NCBI GenBank assembly: GCA_004154925.1
Contig: QJNS01000752.1
Span: 620,001 to 684,000, forward strand
Length of the DNA stretch: 64,000 bases
Direction of reading: 5' to 3'
Origin: Monosporascus cannonballus
Taxonomy: Eukaryota > Ascomycota > Sordariomycetes > Xylariales
The translations under genes were made by a program, and so were the position numbers. The notes beneath the pieces were generated by a model that saw only the letters and a list, made by a program, of their open reading frames with translations, was not told the origin of the DNA and searched no databases. Every line of letters begins with the position of its first letter. The first letter of the stretch is position 1. This document shows, one piece after another, positions 1-11,777 of the stretch.

Positions 1-165
1 ATAACGATAAAACCTTTAAGTTTAATTAAATTAACCAGGATAAACCGCTAAACAGTTTTACAAGAACCAGACTTAAAAATACGGAAAACCAGAATAGAAA
101 AAAAAATAAAACATTTACTAAAAGAAAAAAATCTTAAGGGTAAAATTTTGGGAAAAGAAAAATCG
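1..165 (+). mobile_element. 3' internal tail of a plus-strand Ty3/gypsy element entering from the left
   Basis: This is non-coding, A-rich sequence ending in GGGAAAAGAAAAATCG just before the LTR. The same tail, including an ATCTTAAGGGYAAAATTTT-like block, precedes LTRs at 1,098, 38,080 and 62,789. It is therefore the polypurine-tract side of a retrotransposon whose body lies outside the window. Confidence 0.75.
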
Positions 166-700
166 CATTACGACCTAACGGGTTACGGCCTCCAGAAACG
201 GTCCCCGACAACAATAAGCCAAGAAAAGATAACGGGTTAAGTCACGTAATGGATCACCAACTTATTAATGGTGAACCAGTGAGCCGGATCACCAACTTAC
301 TGGTGGTGAGCCAGTAAACCGGATCACCAACTTCCTAGTAATAAGTGTTATGGCTGCACCATACCATTACGCCACCTGGGCAAAAGATCAGTGGAATAAT
401 TGTAATTGTGGCAATTATTCTGGTGCTTACAGCCGTATAAGAGCTGTTACGGTGGACAAGGCCGTAACAATAAGCCAATAAGCCGATATAGGATATATAC
501 GCTTATTATTTCCATAGTTTAAATAGCTTTAGCTTGTAATACTTATTAATGCCAATCGTTTGCAATATAACTTCAGCATCCTTGGTATTACGAGACGGAA
601 CATACTACTGTATCCATTGCTTAGAATCTCACGATACTCCTGCCAACATAAGCCCGTACGACTAAGGTTTAATTGTTTGTTAAACCGCCTAGCCGTCACA
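166..700 (+). repeat. Ty3/gypsy LTR (3' LTR), carrying a small insertion
   Basis: The LTR runs from CATTACGACCTAACGGG (TGTTACGACC in the best-preserved copy at 16,264) to CTAGCCGTCACA. It has about 2.7 copies of a 35-bp direct repeat beginning GGATCACCAACTTA at 254-345. Each unit can pair with itself (CTTACTGG/CCAGTAAG). It is 535 bp long instead of 350-390 because a 124-bp mini-element sits inside it at 346-469. Much C+G remains, so it is less RIP-damaged than most of the window. Confidence 0.85.
346..469. mobile_element. 124-bp mini-element with TG...CA ends and ATAAG target duplication
   Basis: The element begins TGTTATGGCTGCACC and ends GGACAAGGCCGTAACA, so the ends are imperfect inverted repeats (TGTTAYGGCY). 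ATAAG flanks both sides (341-345 and 470-474), and removing the element restores the usual LTR sequence. The middle holds a hairpin, AATAATTG...CAATTATT. A second copy, split by another insertion, is seen at 16,257-16,263 plus 49,359-49,391. TG/CA ends with a 5-bp duplication would suit a very small solo LTR (or SMART-like LTR element) as well as a MITE. It codes for nothing. Confidence 0.6.
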
Positions 701-1097
701 TTAAGGCTGTTGCCGTTAACGATAAATACGGAAAAACCGGGCGAAAAAATCGGATAAAATCTTTTCGGTAGTTAATTGTTTTTTTAAACGATAAACCTTA
801 ACAACATAATAATTAACTATGAAAATAAAAACGCTTATTTTATTATATATAGGTCGCGACGGATGTATTCTTTATAACGAAAAACACTTTGCATTATTTA
901 ATAAATAGCACTCTTAAAAAATGAAAAAAATACGGCGTAATTTCGAAATCTTTGGTTTTAAGCAAGTTAGCTAAAGCATAACGTTATTCGGTTTTACGAA
1001 AGCGATATTTAAAAATACGACCAGACATATTTGAAACAACGGAAGATTTACCAGGAAAAAAATTTTAGGAGCAAAATATTTAGGAAAAGAGAAATCG
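701..1097 (+). mobile_element. Ty3/gypsy 3' internal fragment
   Basis: From about 780 onward this resembles the 3' internal tail of the plus-strand elements, ending AGGAAAAGAGAAATCG directly before the next LTR. 701-780 is short, unassigned sequence. There is no coding capacity. Confidence 0.5.
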
Positions 1098-1415
1098 TAT
1101 TACGTTTTAACAAACTACGGCTTCAAGAAACGGTCGTAATAGGAACAGCCAAAAAAAACCAAATAAATTAAATCACGTGACGGATTACCAACTTACTAAT
1201 AGTAAGCCAGTAATCCGAATTAAAATATCTACATTCGTTATTTCATAATTTATATAGTTTTAACTTGTAATAAAAATATCGTTACTTAAAATAGCTTTGG
1301 TATTACGAGACGTAACCAGTTACTATATCCGTTGCTTAAAATCTTACGATATTTCTGTTAACATAAACTCGTACGACTGATGTTTAATAGTTAGTTAAAC
1401 TACTTAGCCGTCACA
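1098..1415 (+). repeat. Ty3/gypsy LTR, short form
   Basis: This 318-bp LTR runs from TATTACGTTTTAACAAAC to CTTAGCCGTCACA. It keeps the CAGAAACGGTC-like block and a single 35-bp repeat unit (about 1,181-1,215), so its upstream repeat tract is contracted. It follows the LTR at 166-700 in the same orientation, which suggests two separate insertions or a rearranged tandem. Confidence 0.75.
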
Positions 1416-1475
1416 CATAATCAACAATCTTTAAAATCAAAAACGTTAAAATATTGTATTATAACTTAAGTTGAG

Positions 1476-1864
1476 TGTGACGGCTAGAGGGGTTTAACCA
1501 ACTATTAAACCTTAGTTGTACGGGTTTATATTGGCAGAAGTATCGTGGAAATCTAAGCAATAAATATAGTAATCGTGTTACGTCTTGCAATACTAAGGGT
1601 GCCTTAAGTAACGAGTTGTTATTGCAAGCTGAAGTTATCTAAATTATGGAAATAATAAGCGTATATATCTTGATTTTGTTAGCTGGATTATTACCAGTAA
1701 ATTGGTAATCCGTTTTACTGGCTTACTATTTGTAAGTTAGTAATCCGGCTTATTGGGTTATTACCAATAAATTGGTGATTTATTACGTAACCTGCCCTAT
1801 TACGCGTTTATGGTTGGGTTATGATAAACCGTTTCTGGAAACCGTGGTTCGTTAGATTATGACA
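1476..1864 (-). repeat. 3' LTR of the 1,476-8,252 element
   Basis: This 389-bp LTR has three degenerate 30- to 35-bp repeat units at about 1,680-1,790 (ACCAGTAAATTGGTAATCCG type). It pairs in length and content with 7,864-8,252. Confidence 0.9.
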
Positions 1865-2511
1865 CGATTTTCTCCTTTTATAAATTTTGCTCTTAAGATT
1901 TGTTTTTCGATAAACCTTTTGCATTTATTTAATATGTTTTCCGGTATGTTTAAGCGTCGTTTTCTCAAATCCGAATAACGACTTATTTTGGCTAATTTAA
2001 ATAAATTCGAAAATTTTGACGTAATATCTTATTTTTTTGTTTTGTTCGGCAGCTTAATTGCCAAATAATGGAAGGGGTTTTTCGTTATAAAAAATTTGTT
2101 CGTCAAGGTCGTTCGTATAACGGAATAAAAATCCTTATTTCTATGATTAACCGTTATATCGCAAAGTCGAAAAAATTTAAAAAAGAAAAAATTAGCGGCC
2201 GAAAAATCTTTGTCCGAAGTTTTTGCGCGTTTTTTTCGTATACGTCGTTAATGCTAATATTATTAATCTTAAGGTACAAAACTTATTAATCGTGCCTTTT
2301 AACCCTTGGACGATTTTAACGATTTTACGTAATTGAAATTAGAATTTGTGGTCGAGGTATAAGCTTTAGGTAAAATGAACGTTATTAATTGGAATGCGGT
2401 AAATTATGGATTTCCTCCTTTTGGATTTTATAGATTAGAATATTATTATTTCGGGTGGTTCCGTTGTTGTTGGTAAAACCTTTTAATAGGCGTTAGGCGT
2501 TAATAAAGTTT

Positions 2512-5500
2512 TTGATAAGTTCTCAGGTATTTACGGCATCCGAATACTTTTTCCATTTAATTAGTTACTGGGTAAATTCGTTTTATTTTCGTATATGGAA
2601 AATTCTCTTTATTTCGTATATTTATTCGTTTTTTACTTTTATATTGTTTTGTATTATATATACCTTGATTATATTTGCTGTGAATTCGAATAAGAAAATA
2701 TAAAAAATTGAAAAAAGTTTAAGTTTTGGTAATAATTCTAATTAATAATTGTTTTTTAAGATTGTCTTAATAATTTTGTATAGATCGATATATATAAAAT
2801 CGAGGTTTTTATTGGGTCGTTTTATTCGGATGTTTTTTATAGCGAAAAGAATTTTTTCCCTTTTTTGAAATTTAATTTTTTTAACTTTTTCTAATTATAA
2901 TATTTACTTATTTAATTTTATCCGAATTTTAGTTCCGTTTTTATTTTTTAATATAACCGTCGTAATTATTTTAATATAAGGATTACTTTGATTTTAATTA
3001 AATCGTCGTTACGCACTCTTTTATAAACTTTTAGAATAAACTTAAAATTTCCGTTTGTAAATATTATTTCAATATTTTTGTAATAACTGCTATTATTAGA
3101 GAATTATGCGATTGGTAATTTTTAACCCAATTCTTTTGTTCGTAATTAATATAATATGGTAAATGAATTTTGAAGGTTTAATTTATTCGTTTTATTTATT
3201 TATTTATTTAAAGTTTAAATACGTTAGATAATTTATAATTTAGGCTAATTTCTATTATTAGATTTTGCTAAAATTTCAATGCAAATATCGATCCTTTATT
3301 TGAAATACGTTTTGTAAGTAATTCGTATATGCTGAAAATATATTTAAAAAAATACATGTTATTTATTCCACATTTACATTTTCCAAATATAGTAGCAAGC
3401 AGGAAAGTTTTGTAAATTAGTTAACAATTACGAAAATATTGTCGTAATATATTTTTATAATTGGATTTTTTGATATAAAAAGCTTAATAATTAAATCGAA
3501 TATAACTAAATATTCTGGTTATTTTGCGATTAATAATAGCTATAACATTTCGTATGGTTTATGTCGTCGATTTTTTGCTTTAGCGCAAATATTATATTGC
3601 TGTATGATTTTTTGTACAGTTAATTTTATTTTAGGAAAGGAATATATGCGTAAAAGCCATTTTAATGTTTTGTAAATCTTTCGATATTCGTTTAATTAAT
3701 GTTTATATATTTTTCGTATTAAACTTTTCTGTTATTCTGGTAAATATCCAAAAGTACTGTTCGAATTGCCGTAATTTGTTACCAGCGTAAATATCCTTTT
3801 ATAATGATATCGAAAATTGTATGGTTAATTTTAACTAATTTCTTTTTGAAATTTGGTTATTGGTTTAAGATATCCGTTTTGCCGCTTTTTAAGTTTTTTT
3901 GTAAATAATAATGAAATCGAAATTTGCTAATTTTTCTGCATATTTTAATTATCGTTCTGTAAATTCCTTAATCGTAGTAAATCGGGTAAGATTTTGATAA
4001 TCCGTATAAACCTTAATTTGATACAAATTTCCATTTAGAAAGTGCCTAAATTTTCAAAATATTATAATAATGGCCATAAATTCTGTATTTGGAATACCGT
4101 AATTAAATTTGGCTTTTTTTAATTTGTATCAAAAGAATATAATAGGATGTAATTTGCCTTAATTATTTTGCTATTTGATTATTACTTTTAACGCGTAATC
4201 CGAAGTATCGGTTTTTAGTTTAACGGGTCAATTTGGATCGCACATAATTAATATTGGCTTATTAATAATTATATTTTTAATATTCTAAAATATTTTTTCT
4301 TATTTGGCGTTTATTTGAAATTTTTTTTCGTAAGGTATATTAGGAATATAGTTATTTTGCTAAAGCTTTAAATAAATTTCCTATAGTAATTGGCGAATTT
4401 AAGGAATACCTGTATTTCTTTTTAATTGTCGTTAGCATTTATTATTCTATAATTATGGCGATTTTCTTAAGGTCTATTTTAATATGTCCTAGGGTAATAA
4501 TATATTTTAGATATTTTATTTTCTGTTTATGGTATTAATTTTTTTCACGTTAATAAATAATTTTGCGTCCTGTAAAAGTTGAAAAAGTTTGTGAACGTAT
4601 TTTGCGTATGCTTTTTCCGTTTCGGAAAAGATAAAAATATTGTCGAAATAACAAATAACGAAAATATCGAAATACTTTCGTAATATATGATTTATTATCC
4701 GTTAGAAGGTTGGTGGTACGTTCGTAGGTTTTATTAATATAACCAAATATTTAAATAGTCCGTATTTCGTTTTGAAAATTGTTTTTTATTCGTATTTTCT
4801 TTTGATTTTGATAAGGTTATATCCATTTTTAAGATTAAATCCTATAAATCATTTAGTTCTATAAAGTCAGTTTTTTATTTCCGTATTTAAAGGTAATAAA
4901 ATTCGATTTTTAATAATAATATCGTTTAATTGTCGATAATTAACTATAAGTCGTAATTTTCCGTTTTCTTCAGTACGAAAAATATGGGGTATTTTATTAA
5001 TGATTTCGAAGGTCCAATCCATTTTTTATAGCTAGTTTTTCAGGTATTTTCTGAAAATGCGTAATTCGTTTCCGCTGAAGTTATAAAGAAGGTTAAACTT
5101 CGTCGAAGACTTTTTTAAGGATTATTTTATAATTTTATTCGTTATATTCTAATAATTTCGTATCGAGCTTTCTTTTTTTAAAGAATTGAATATATCTGTA
5201 ATATTATAGTAATATATTAATTAGATTTTCTGAGTTTTGGGGCTGCTGTTATTTTAGATCGTTATTTAATTGCTTTAATCTCATTTTGATAATAATAATA
5301 CGTCGTATATTTCTTTGGTACCCGTTTTTTTGTATTTTATCCTTTTGGGTAATAAGGTTTTTGTTATATCTTTATATTTGCATTCGTTATTATTATCGAT
5401 TAAATATTAAAATTTTAATTCTTTTTTTTAATTTATCAATAAATTAAAAGGTAAACTTTATTGAATTATTCCCGTTATTAATTCAGATTCTATATTAGCG

Positions 5501-7500
5501 TATTTATAATAATCCTAAGATTATATGGTAATTTTTCAGTAAAACGATGTCGAAATTAATTATTTAATATCTTCTTTAAACAAAATTTTCGAAATAATTA
5601 ATTTTGCATATAATCTTTCTGTTATCTTAAACATATTTTTGATTTTCGGCATTCGTTACTGTATAAAGTTTTAACTTATATAGTTATAGTAATTTAAGCT
5701 TATTAACTATATTTGGTATAATATAATTCCCGCCTAAAGTTCCGTAATCCATTATTACGGTATACTAATACGTCCCGATTCGTATATTCAAAATAACAAA
5801 GTTATTAACGTTTTTTATTATCGCGTTTAAAGCCTTTTTCGGGAATTCCTTTTAAATTTTTTAGGTTTCGTTATTCTGCGGCTTTTTCATAAGTAACTTC
5901 TTTTTTAATTCCTGTTCGAATTTGTCGAGTTTTATCTCTATTTTTAGGTTTAGCGCGTTAAATTATTATCTTTGTCGTTATTGTCGGCGTATTACTTTTT
6001 AAATTATATTAGTTATTTTTGATTTTGCTGTTACTGTTTTCTTTATCGAATAAATTATTTTTTTATATTTGTAATTGCATTTTATTATACGTCGTTCTAA
6101 TTATCTTTCTGAAGATGTTTTGTAAATTAACGTATTTTTAATAGCTTTTTTCGAAAGTTTGTAATAAATATTAACTAAAAGTAGAAATTTATAATAATAT
6201 TTTGGCAGTGCTTTTTTATTATGCGCTGAATTAACCTTTTTTTATTTGGTAATTATATTATTCATAATAACAAAAAGGGTTTTCTTACGGGCATTACTCT
6301 TTTTCGGTCCAGCTTTTTGTTTCGGCCAGTTATTAAACATCTTTTAAAGCCATGGTTCGAAGATATCGATATTGTTGTTTATTATTTTTATTATTTCCGG
6401 TACGGTTTGGACAATTAAATCCCTTACAGTACATACGAGTAATTCGTTCGTAAATATATTTTTTTTTTTTCGTAATCGGGATATTTTCGTCGTTAACAAT
6501 ATATGGCGTACATTTTGCCGTATTAATTAGGGGTTTCGGGATAAACTTTTTCGGTCCAGGTCAAGTATTTGCGTAATTATCCTTATAATGTTTTTTGTTA
6601 TGCTTACGATATTTATTACGCCAGTTTTCTGGTTTTTCGTATTTCTTGTTGGATTTTTCGCTTTAAGGAAGCTAATACGTATTTAGGCCGAATTATATTA
6701 ATAAATTTACTTTTGCTTTTTTAATTCTCTTTGGATTATCTTTTAACTATTAATTTTCAGTTATTTTGTCGGAGTTTTTTAGGTGCTTTGTATTATGCTG
6801 CTTTATGCCTTATTTTGTTATAATTGTAATACTTAATCTGTTTTTAGTTTTTTTTATATATAGCTTTTAATTCTATGGATTTTGATTTTATTCAGTAAAA
6901 AATATTATTACGTCGAAAAACGTTAATATTAACTATATATCGGGATTTATTATTATTTTTTCTTTTAGTACTTTTAATGCGTGGTACGTATTATCGATCG
7001 TTAATCTTAACCGCCATAACGATATAATTCGATAGATAATTAGGCCGATCGAACTTAAAAAGTTTTTTTTGTATTTTCTTTTTAGGTTATCGAAAAGTTA
7101 GCTATTAATACTTTTTATTCTTAGTTTAACTTCGTTGCTAATTAAATTAACGTACTGCCGTAATTAAATATTGACTTTTTCTGTCGTAACTATTAGATTT
7201 GCATTTCGGCTTTCTTTTTTTTGTTTATTATTCTAAAAGTTTTCGTTAATATTTATTCGAATTATTCGTAATTACGGTAAATGTGCATAACTTTTGGGTT
7301 TCGCTTTTTGGTTAGCAAATTCATATATTCTCTTATAACGGGCTTAAATTAAATAATTACGTTTTTAGTAAATTATCTAACTGCGAATTTCATCCGTATA
7401 ATAAACGTAATTAATCGAATAGGAAAATACTTGAAATATGTTCGGTATTAAGTTAAAAATAATTATAGCTTAGTTAAGGTTCCGTTAAAAAGTTTTGGCT
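2512..7500 (-). pseudogene. RIP-destroyed gag-pol of the 1,476-8,252 element
   Basis: Minus-strand remnants appear in Ty3/gypsy order: Gag near 7,490, reverse transcriptase near 4,640, RNase H near 4,090, then the integrase region toward 2,600. Codons such as CAA, CAG and TGG have become stops throughout. Short open stretches on the plus strand (for example 2,512-2,703 and 7,552-7,851) are chance frames opposite this dead polyprotein. Confidence 0.85.
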
Positions 7501-7863
7501 TGGGAAACTTAAAAACCTTTTTTAGTCTTTAGTAAAATTTAGCTAAATAACTTGGTTTGTTCCAAAAGGTTTCTCGATTTCGAAAGCTTTTTTTTTAAGC
7601 TTTTTATCAGCGGTTTAAAGGGATATCGTAAAATTATTGTTATTTTTCTTAAGCTAAAAGATACGTTTATTTATAATATCTCAACGTCGAAAAACTTTTT
7701 CGCCAAAAAAACAAAATTTTTCCTTTTCCTTTTTGGATTTTATTTTAATATCCGGGTAATTCAGAATCTGGTATATAGGTTATTTGGGCTGCTTATTAAT
7801 AAACATAATATTAATCGGTATTATTTAAAGTTTGACGGTATTATTAAATAAGAATTTGTAACG

Positions 7864-8252
7864 TATAACGGTTAAAGCGGTTTAATTAATTATTAAATAT
7901 TAATTATCCAAATTTATGTTAATAGAAATATCATAGAAATCTAAATAATAAATACAGTAATCCTATTACGTTTCTTAATTCCAAAAATATTTAAAAACAC
8001 GAATTATTATTATAAACTAAAATTATTTAAATTATGGAAATAATAAGCGCACATATTTTGATTCTGTTAACTGGATTAATACCAGTAAATTGGTAATCCA
8101 GCTTACTGGCTTACCACCTATAAGTTAGTAATCCGGCTTATTGGTTTACCACCAGGAAGTTGGTAATCCATTACGTGACCTGCCCCAACACGCGCTTATG
8201 GCTGGGTCATAACAGACCGTTTCTGGAGACCGTGGCTCGTTAGGCCATGACA
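7864..8252 (-). repeat. 5' LTR of the 1,476-8,252 element
   Basis: The LTR starts TATAACGGTTAAAGCGG (TGTGACGGCTARG after RIP) and ends GGCCATGACA. A possible primer-binding region lies just left of it: minus-strand CGTTACAAATTC, with the related CGTTATAAACC after the LTR ending at 25,396. The tRNA used was not identified. Confidence 0.9.
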
Positions 8253-8257
8253 TTAAG

Positions 8258-8601
8258 GCCGGTCGTAAAGAACGATCAGTCCTATACAAATCAATTACCT
8301 AATTTGGATTTTTTACCATAAAAATTGAAATAAATCCAAAAAAAACTAATTATAATAAAAAAATTTAAATTTATAATAACTCGAAAATTTAATCAGCATT
8401 TAATTAACTGACGAAAGATATATACGTTCGTTAAATTTATAATTTAAATATTATTAATTTATAATAATACTGCGTTATTTAAAATATTTTTGACATTATG
8501 TAATACAATTAAATTATTTTATTACTTAAATTTCTTCGATATTTCTGTCAACATAAACCCGGACGACTAAGGTTTAATAGTTGGTTAAACCTCCTAGCCG
8601 T
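8258..8601 (+). repeat. Truncated Ty3/gypsy LTR end, with unassigned flank
   Basis: From about 8,400 to 8,601 the sequence matches the 3' half of the plus-strand LTR (GATATATACG..., ACATAAACCCGGACGACTAAGG, GGTTAAACCTCCTAGCCGT). The last bases of this LTR reappear at 10,983-10,994 after the inserted TIR element. The LTR is truncated on its left. About 8,258-8,400 is AT-rich and I recognise nothing in it. Confidence 0.7.
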
Positions 8602-8827
8602 TTAACTCAGCTAGCTCAGGCCTCCCTGACTCGTTTTCCCAATTTCTTCAAAGTCACTCAAGTATCGCTCCATAACGCTAAATATTAACCAATCAAATCC
8701 CAAATCCCCGCAACGAGCCAGCGAGGCCTGAGTTATAATTGCGTAAAAACGGTTTCGTTTGGTACATTTGCTTTTTCAAAAAAACAAAAATCCGTATTAA
8801 CTTAATAATCAAACGTTTTTCTATAAA

Positions 8828-8844
8828 TATATATATATATATAT
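8828..8844. repeat. (TA)n microsatellite at a fixed position in the TIR element
   Basis: A TA run lies about 225 bp inside the left end. The same position holds TA runs in copy 2 (about 16,619-16,640) and copy 3 (about 38,334-38,361), so the tract belongs to the ancestral element. Confidence 0.8.
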
Positions 8845-10911
8845 CGTTATTTTTATTATAGTTTATTATTAATATTATTTTGGTTTTAATTAGGGCTTAT
8901 TTGTTATTTTTAAACCTTAACGCATATAACATTTGCAGCCCGAACTTATCGCGTTATTATCCCCCTTTCTTAAAATATAATAAATCCGAATTTTTCCAAT
9001 TTTACCGGGCTACGCCCTTAGAACAGAACATACGTACGCGTACCTTGAATTTCTGGTATTAACATAAAAGAATTAATATAACGTTTGAAAATTTTATTCG
9101 TAATTGGGTTTTTTGCGACGATTTAGGCCGAATTACCAGTTCAACCGTTCGGATCAACAGATTAATTAACGTATTAAAAGAAAAACGAATACCCAAACAG
9201 TTATTAACATACGAAAATTAACAGAAATTTTTAACTTTTGCTAATTAGGACCCGGTTATATATAAATATCATAATATATTATACAAGAAGTTTATAATTT
9301 TCGCAAAAGGGCCTGGATTCCGCCGCCCGCCGGAAATATTATTATTCGAAATTGACGTAATCCATACCATTTTGGACGAAGGTTAACGCTTTATAAAAGC
9401 ATTTACCTTTAACTGGTTTAAGCTTTTAAATCAGATGGTTGCAAATATCCATGGTTTTCGCCTTATTATTACCATAAATAATAATCTTAATAATAAAGTA
9501 CAAATTATTAAATTAAATTAAAAGAATATTACTTAATGGCCCCGATATGTTAATTATTAGGAGATTTAAATACCTTAAATTCGAACGTTAACCTTTAAGT
9601 ATAGAGAAAATAATAATATCGATTTCGCAACGATTAATATTAAAACGCCGGATGTTTATCTTATAACCATATTTAATTAGGCCGCCGATTTAACGAAAAC
9701 CGTTATATTTCGTAATTTGTTCTTATAATATTATTAATAATTGCTATATATATACGTTAATATATATAAATAAAAGAAATAAAACGCAGGTTACGAATAT
9801 TGGCATATTTATGCCGGAAGTATTTTTATTCTAATAATAAATATATTTTGTCGATAATAATTAAATTATATTGTTATATGAAAATAAAAGTTAATATAAT
9901 AATCTGGAATTAATTATTTAATATTTATTTAGGACCAAAAATAATATAATTATGTTATCCGGTAATTATACGGTCGAATATTTTCGATTTAAGTTTTTTC
10001 GTATCTATAAATATTAGGATAAAAGCCAAATATAAAACTATTAATATATAAATTCGTTATTTTTCCATTAATTTAATTAATAATACCACCTAACTAAAAA
10101 TTAAATCGGTTATTAAAAAAGTTTAAATAATTAAGAATTTTCCGAAATATATCTTAATAAAAAAAGGATATTAAATTTTCCGAAAACCAAATTATATACC
10201 ATATCGACCTGTTTTTTCCGTAAAATACGGCCTTACCCGTTAAACATAACGTCTAATATAAGGCGAATAAACCGACGGCGCAAGGTTTCCGTAAGGTTAT
10301 CGGCCGTATACGTAACGTTAATATATAGGTTAATTACGTTTATATTAGCAAACAACCGGTAAAAATATCGGATAAAAATAAACGTTTGGTTTTAGAAAAT
10401 TAAATACTTAAAGGTTTAAGGTATTTATCTTAAATATTTAAATATATTACCCATATTTAACGAATTAAAAAAAATATAATTCGGGATTTATTATTGGTAA
10501 TTTTAAACCCTATATATTATTATTTTGGCTTATAAGATTATATTATTATCGTATTAACTTAAAAAAGGTATAAAATTATAATATAAATTAATTAGGATTT
10601 TAGGTTATTTTTTTAATATAATAATATTTATTTTATATTTATTAAGATTATTATTATATTAAAAAATTTAATTTTACGTTAAATTATATAAATTAAAATA
10701 TTAGGAATTTCGTAATTAACATATATTATTAAAATTAATATTAATAATTTCTGCAAATTTGTATAGGAACGTATCAAACGGAACGAAAAAATTACAATTT
10801 GCTATCAGGCCTTATTTTGGAAGTTTTGTCGTTTTTGTGAATATTATTTTTAAAGGAGTTTAGCTGATATATTGGACCCCTGACAGATATTTCTTAATCA
10901 AAAGCTATAGC

Positions 10912-10947
10912 TGTGGCTACGACTGCTGCGCCGCAGGCGCAGCCACA
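10912..10947. repeat. GC-rich hairpin near the right end of TIR copy 1
   Basis: GTGGCT (10,913-10,918) pairs with AGCCAC (10,941-10,946), and an inner stem TGCGCC/GGCGCA closes on GCA. The same hairpin is kept at about 48,930-48,970 in copy 3 and is RIP-eroded in copy 2 near 25,100. It may be a subterminal transposase-binding or terminator-like structure. That role is inferred. Confidence 0.6.
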
Positions 10948-11033
10948 ACCTCCAAAATGGGGTCCTGATCACAATGAGGCAACTAGCCGTCACATAAGGC
11001 CATAAGGCCACCGAATTTCCATTACTAAGTAAA

Positions 11034-11231
11034 TGTCAGACCTAACAACGCCAGTCAGCCCTAGCGGAGATTACTTTATGCACCTCTGGTACCTTTTCCT
11101 CTCAGCCGCAGCTGTATTTACGTATATAAAAGGAGGGTTCGCTACCTTCACTTTCTAGCTAGGACCTTCTAGAGGTCAGGCAACCTTTAATACACTTCTT
11201 CTTCAGTTATATGCTTCTGTGTGTGATGTCA
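11034..11231 (+). repeat. Possible solo LTR of a different (copia-like?) element
   Basis: The candidate is 198 bp from TGTCAGACC to GTGATGTCA, with TG/CA ends and a strong TATA box (TATATAAAAGG, 11,123-11,133) followed by pyrimidine-rich sequence. The next bases, GGGTTTCAGAGTAA, loosely resemble a methionine-tRNA primer-binding site. No partner LTR or target duplication was found, and it could equally be an ordinary promoter region. It is not RIP-damaged. Confidence 0.3.
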
Positions 11232-11777
11232 GGGTTTCAGAGTAAAGCTTAATAAGCGCGAAAATACAAAAAAGGGGAGAAAGTGCTGTTATCTAGAGAG
11301 GGATATCGACGCCGCAATCCGAGAAATAATTGGCGACGGCGGCATACGCTGCAGTTACAAAGGGCAACTGATCCCTTAATTCATGCGTAGGAGAATGGCC
11401 TATACTTTCCTTTCGGTTTGATGTTGGCCTTCGCTAAATTGATTGGGTGCTAATCACACCTGGGAGAGGTGCGAGCTTGCGCGCCAGCCGCCGAGGGGCT
11501 TCCGTTTGTCCCCTACGACGCGCAAAATATGATACTACTATGCCATCTTAGTGTGTTAATCTGACTGGCAGCAAGGCTGGTCTGAGAAATTAGAGCATCA
11601 GAAGCTTGAGTAACTTCGAACCTTCGGGGCCTTATCATAGGAAATGAACAGTGTATACAGATGTGATATTGTAGACGTCTAAAGTGTATACAGGTCCTTC
11701 CATCTTTCCATTCTCTTCAACTGAACACCTTACATCTGGTATCTGTTCTTAACACCCAGGAGTCCGCTGAGCAGTTA
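11232..11777. other. Intergenic sequence downstream of the GRF gene
   Basis: This stretch has normal base composition and I see no convincing gene. It probably includes the 3' untranslated region of the minus-strand gene at 11,778. A direct repeat AGTGTATACAG occurs at 11,650-11,660 and 11,683-11,693, 33 bp apart, with no known meaning. Confidence 0.5.

Larger units (their letters stand above)
1476..8252 (-). mobile_element. Complete RIP-damaged Ty3/gypsy LTR retrotransposon, minus strand
   Basis: The element is 6,777 bp, with two 389-bp LTRs (1,476-1,864 and 7,864-8,252) beginning TGTGACGGCTAG (or its mutated form) and ending CATGACA on this strand. The 5-bp target duplication is TTGAG (1,471-1,475) and TTAAG (8,253-8,257), differing by one G-to-A change as RIP would produce. 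Read on the minus strand, a Gag PKPKLF motif lies at about 7,482-7,503, a reverse transcriptase YFDN box (YFDD mutated) at 4,639-4,650, and an RNase H stretch FNYGIPNTEFMAII at about 4,067-4,112. Hence the order is gag at high and pol at low coordinates. Stops are too frequent for any product. Confidence 0.92.
8602..10982. mobile_element. TIR element copy 1, internally deleted (2.4 kb)
   Basis: The left end is TTAACTCAGCTAGCTCAGG. The right end, reverse-complemented, starts TTGCCTCAT and continues TGATCAGGACCCC. An exact 8-bp duplication CTAGCCGT flanks it (8,594-8,601 and 10,983-10,990). About 830 bp of the left part matches copy 2 from its start to about 17,225, and the right part matches copy 2 from about 23,615 to its end, so about 6.4 kb of the middle is missing, with the junction near 9,435. 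This copy has noticeably more G+C than the longer ones. Open stretches such as 8,880-9,062 show no family I recognise. It is probably a non-autonomous derivative. Confidence 0.85.

Noticed and set aside
254..345. CRISPR-like array from regularly spaced 35-bp repeats
   Set aside because: The units are directly adjacent without spacers and sit in LTRs of a eukaryotic retrotransposon.
2068..2703. Small plus-strand open frames (73 and 63 codons) as genes
   Set aside because: They lie opposite the minus-strand integrase-side remnant of the 1,476-8,252 element and have low-complexity AT-driven composition.
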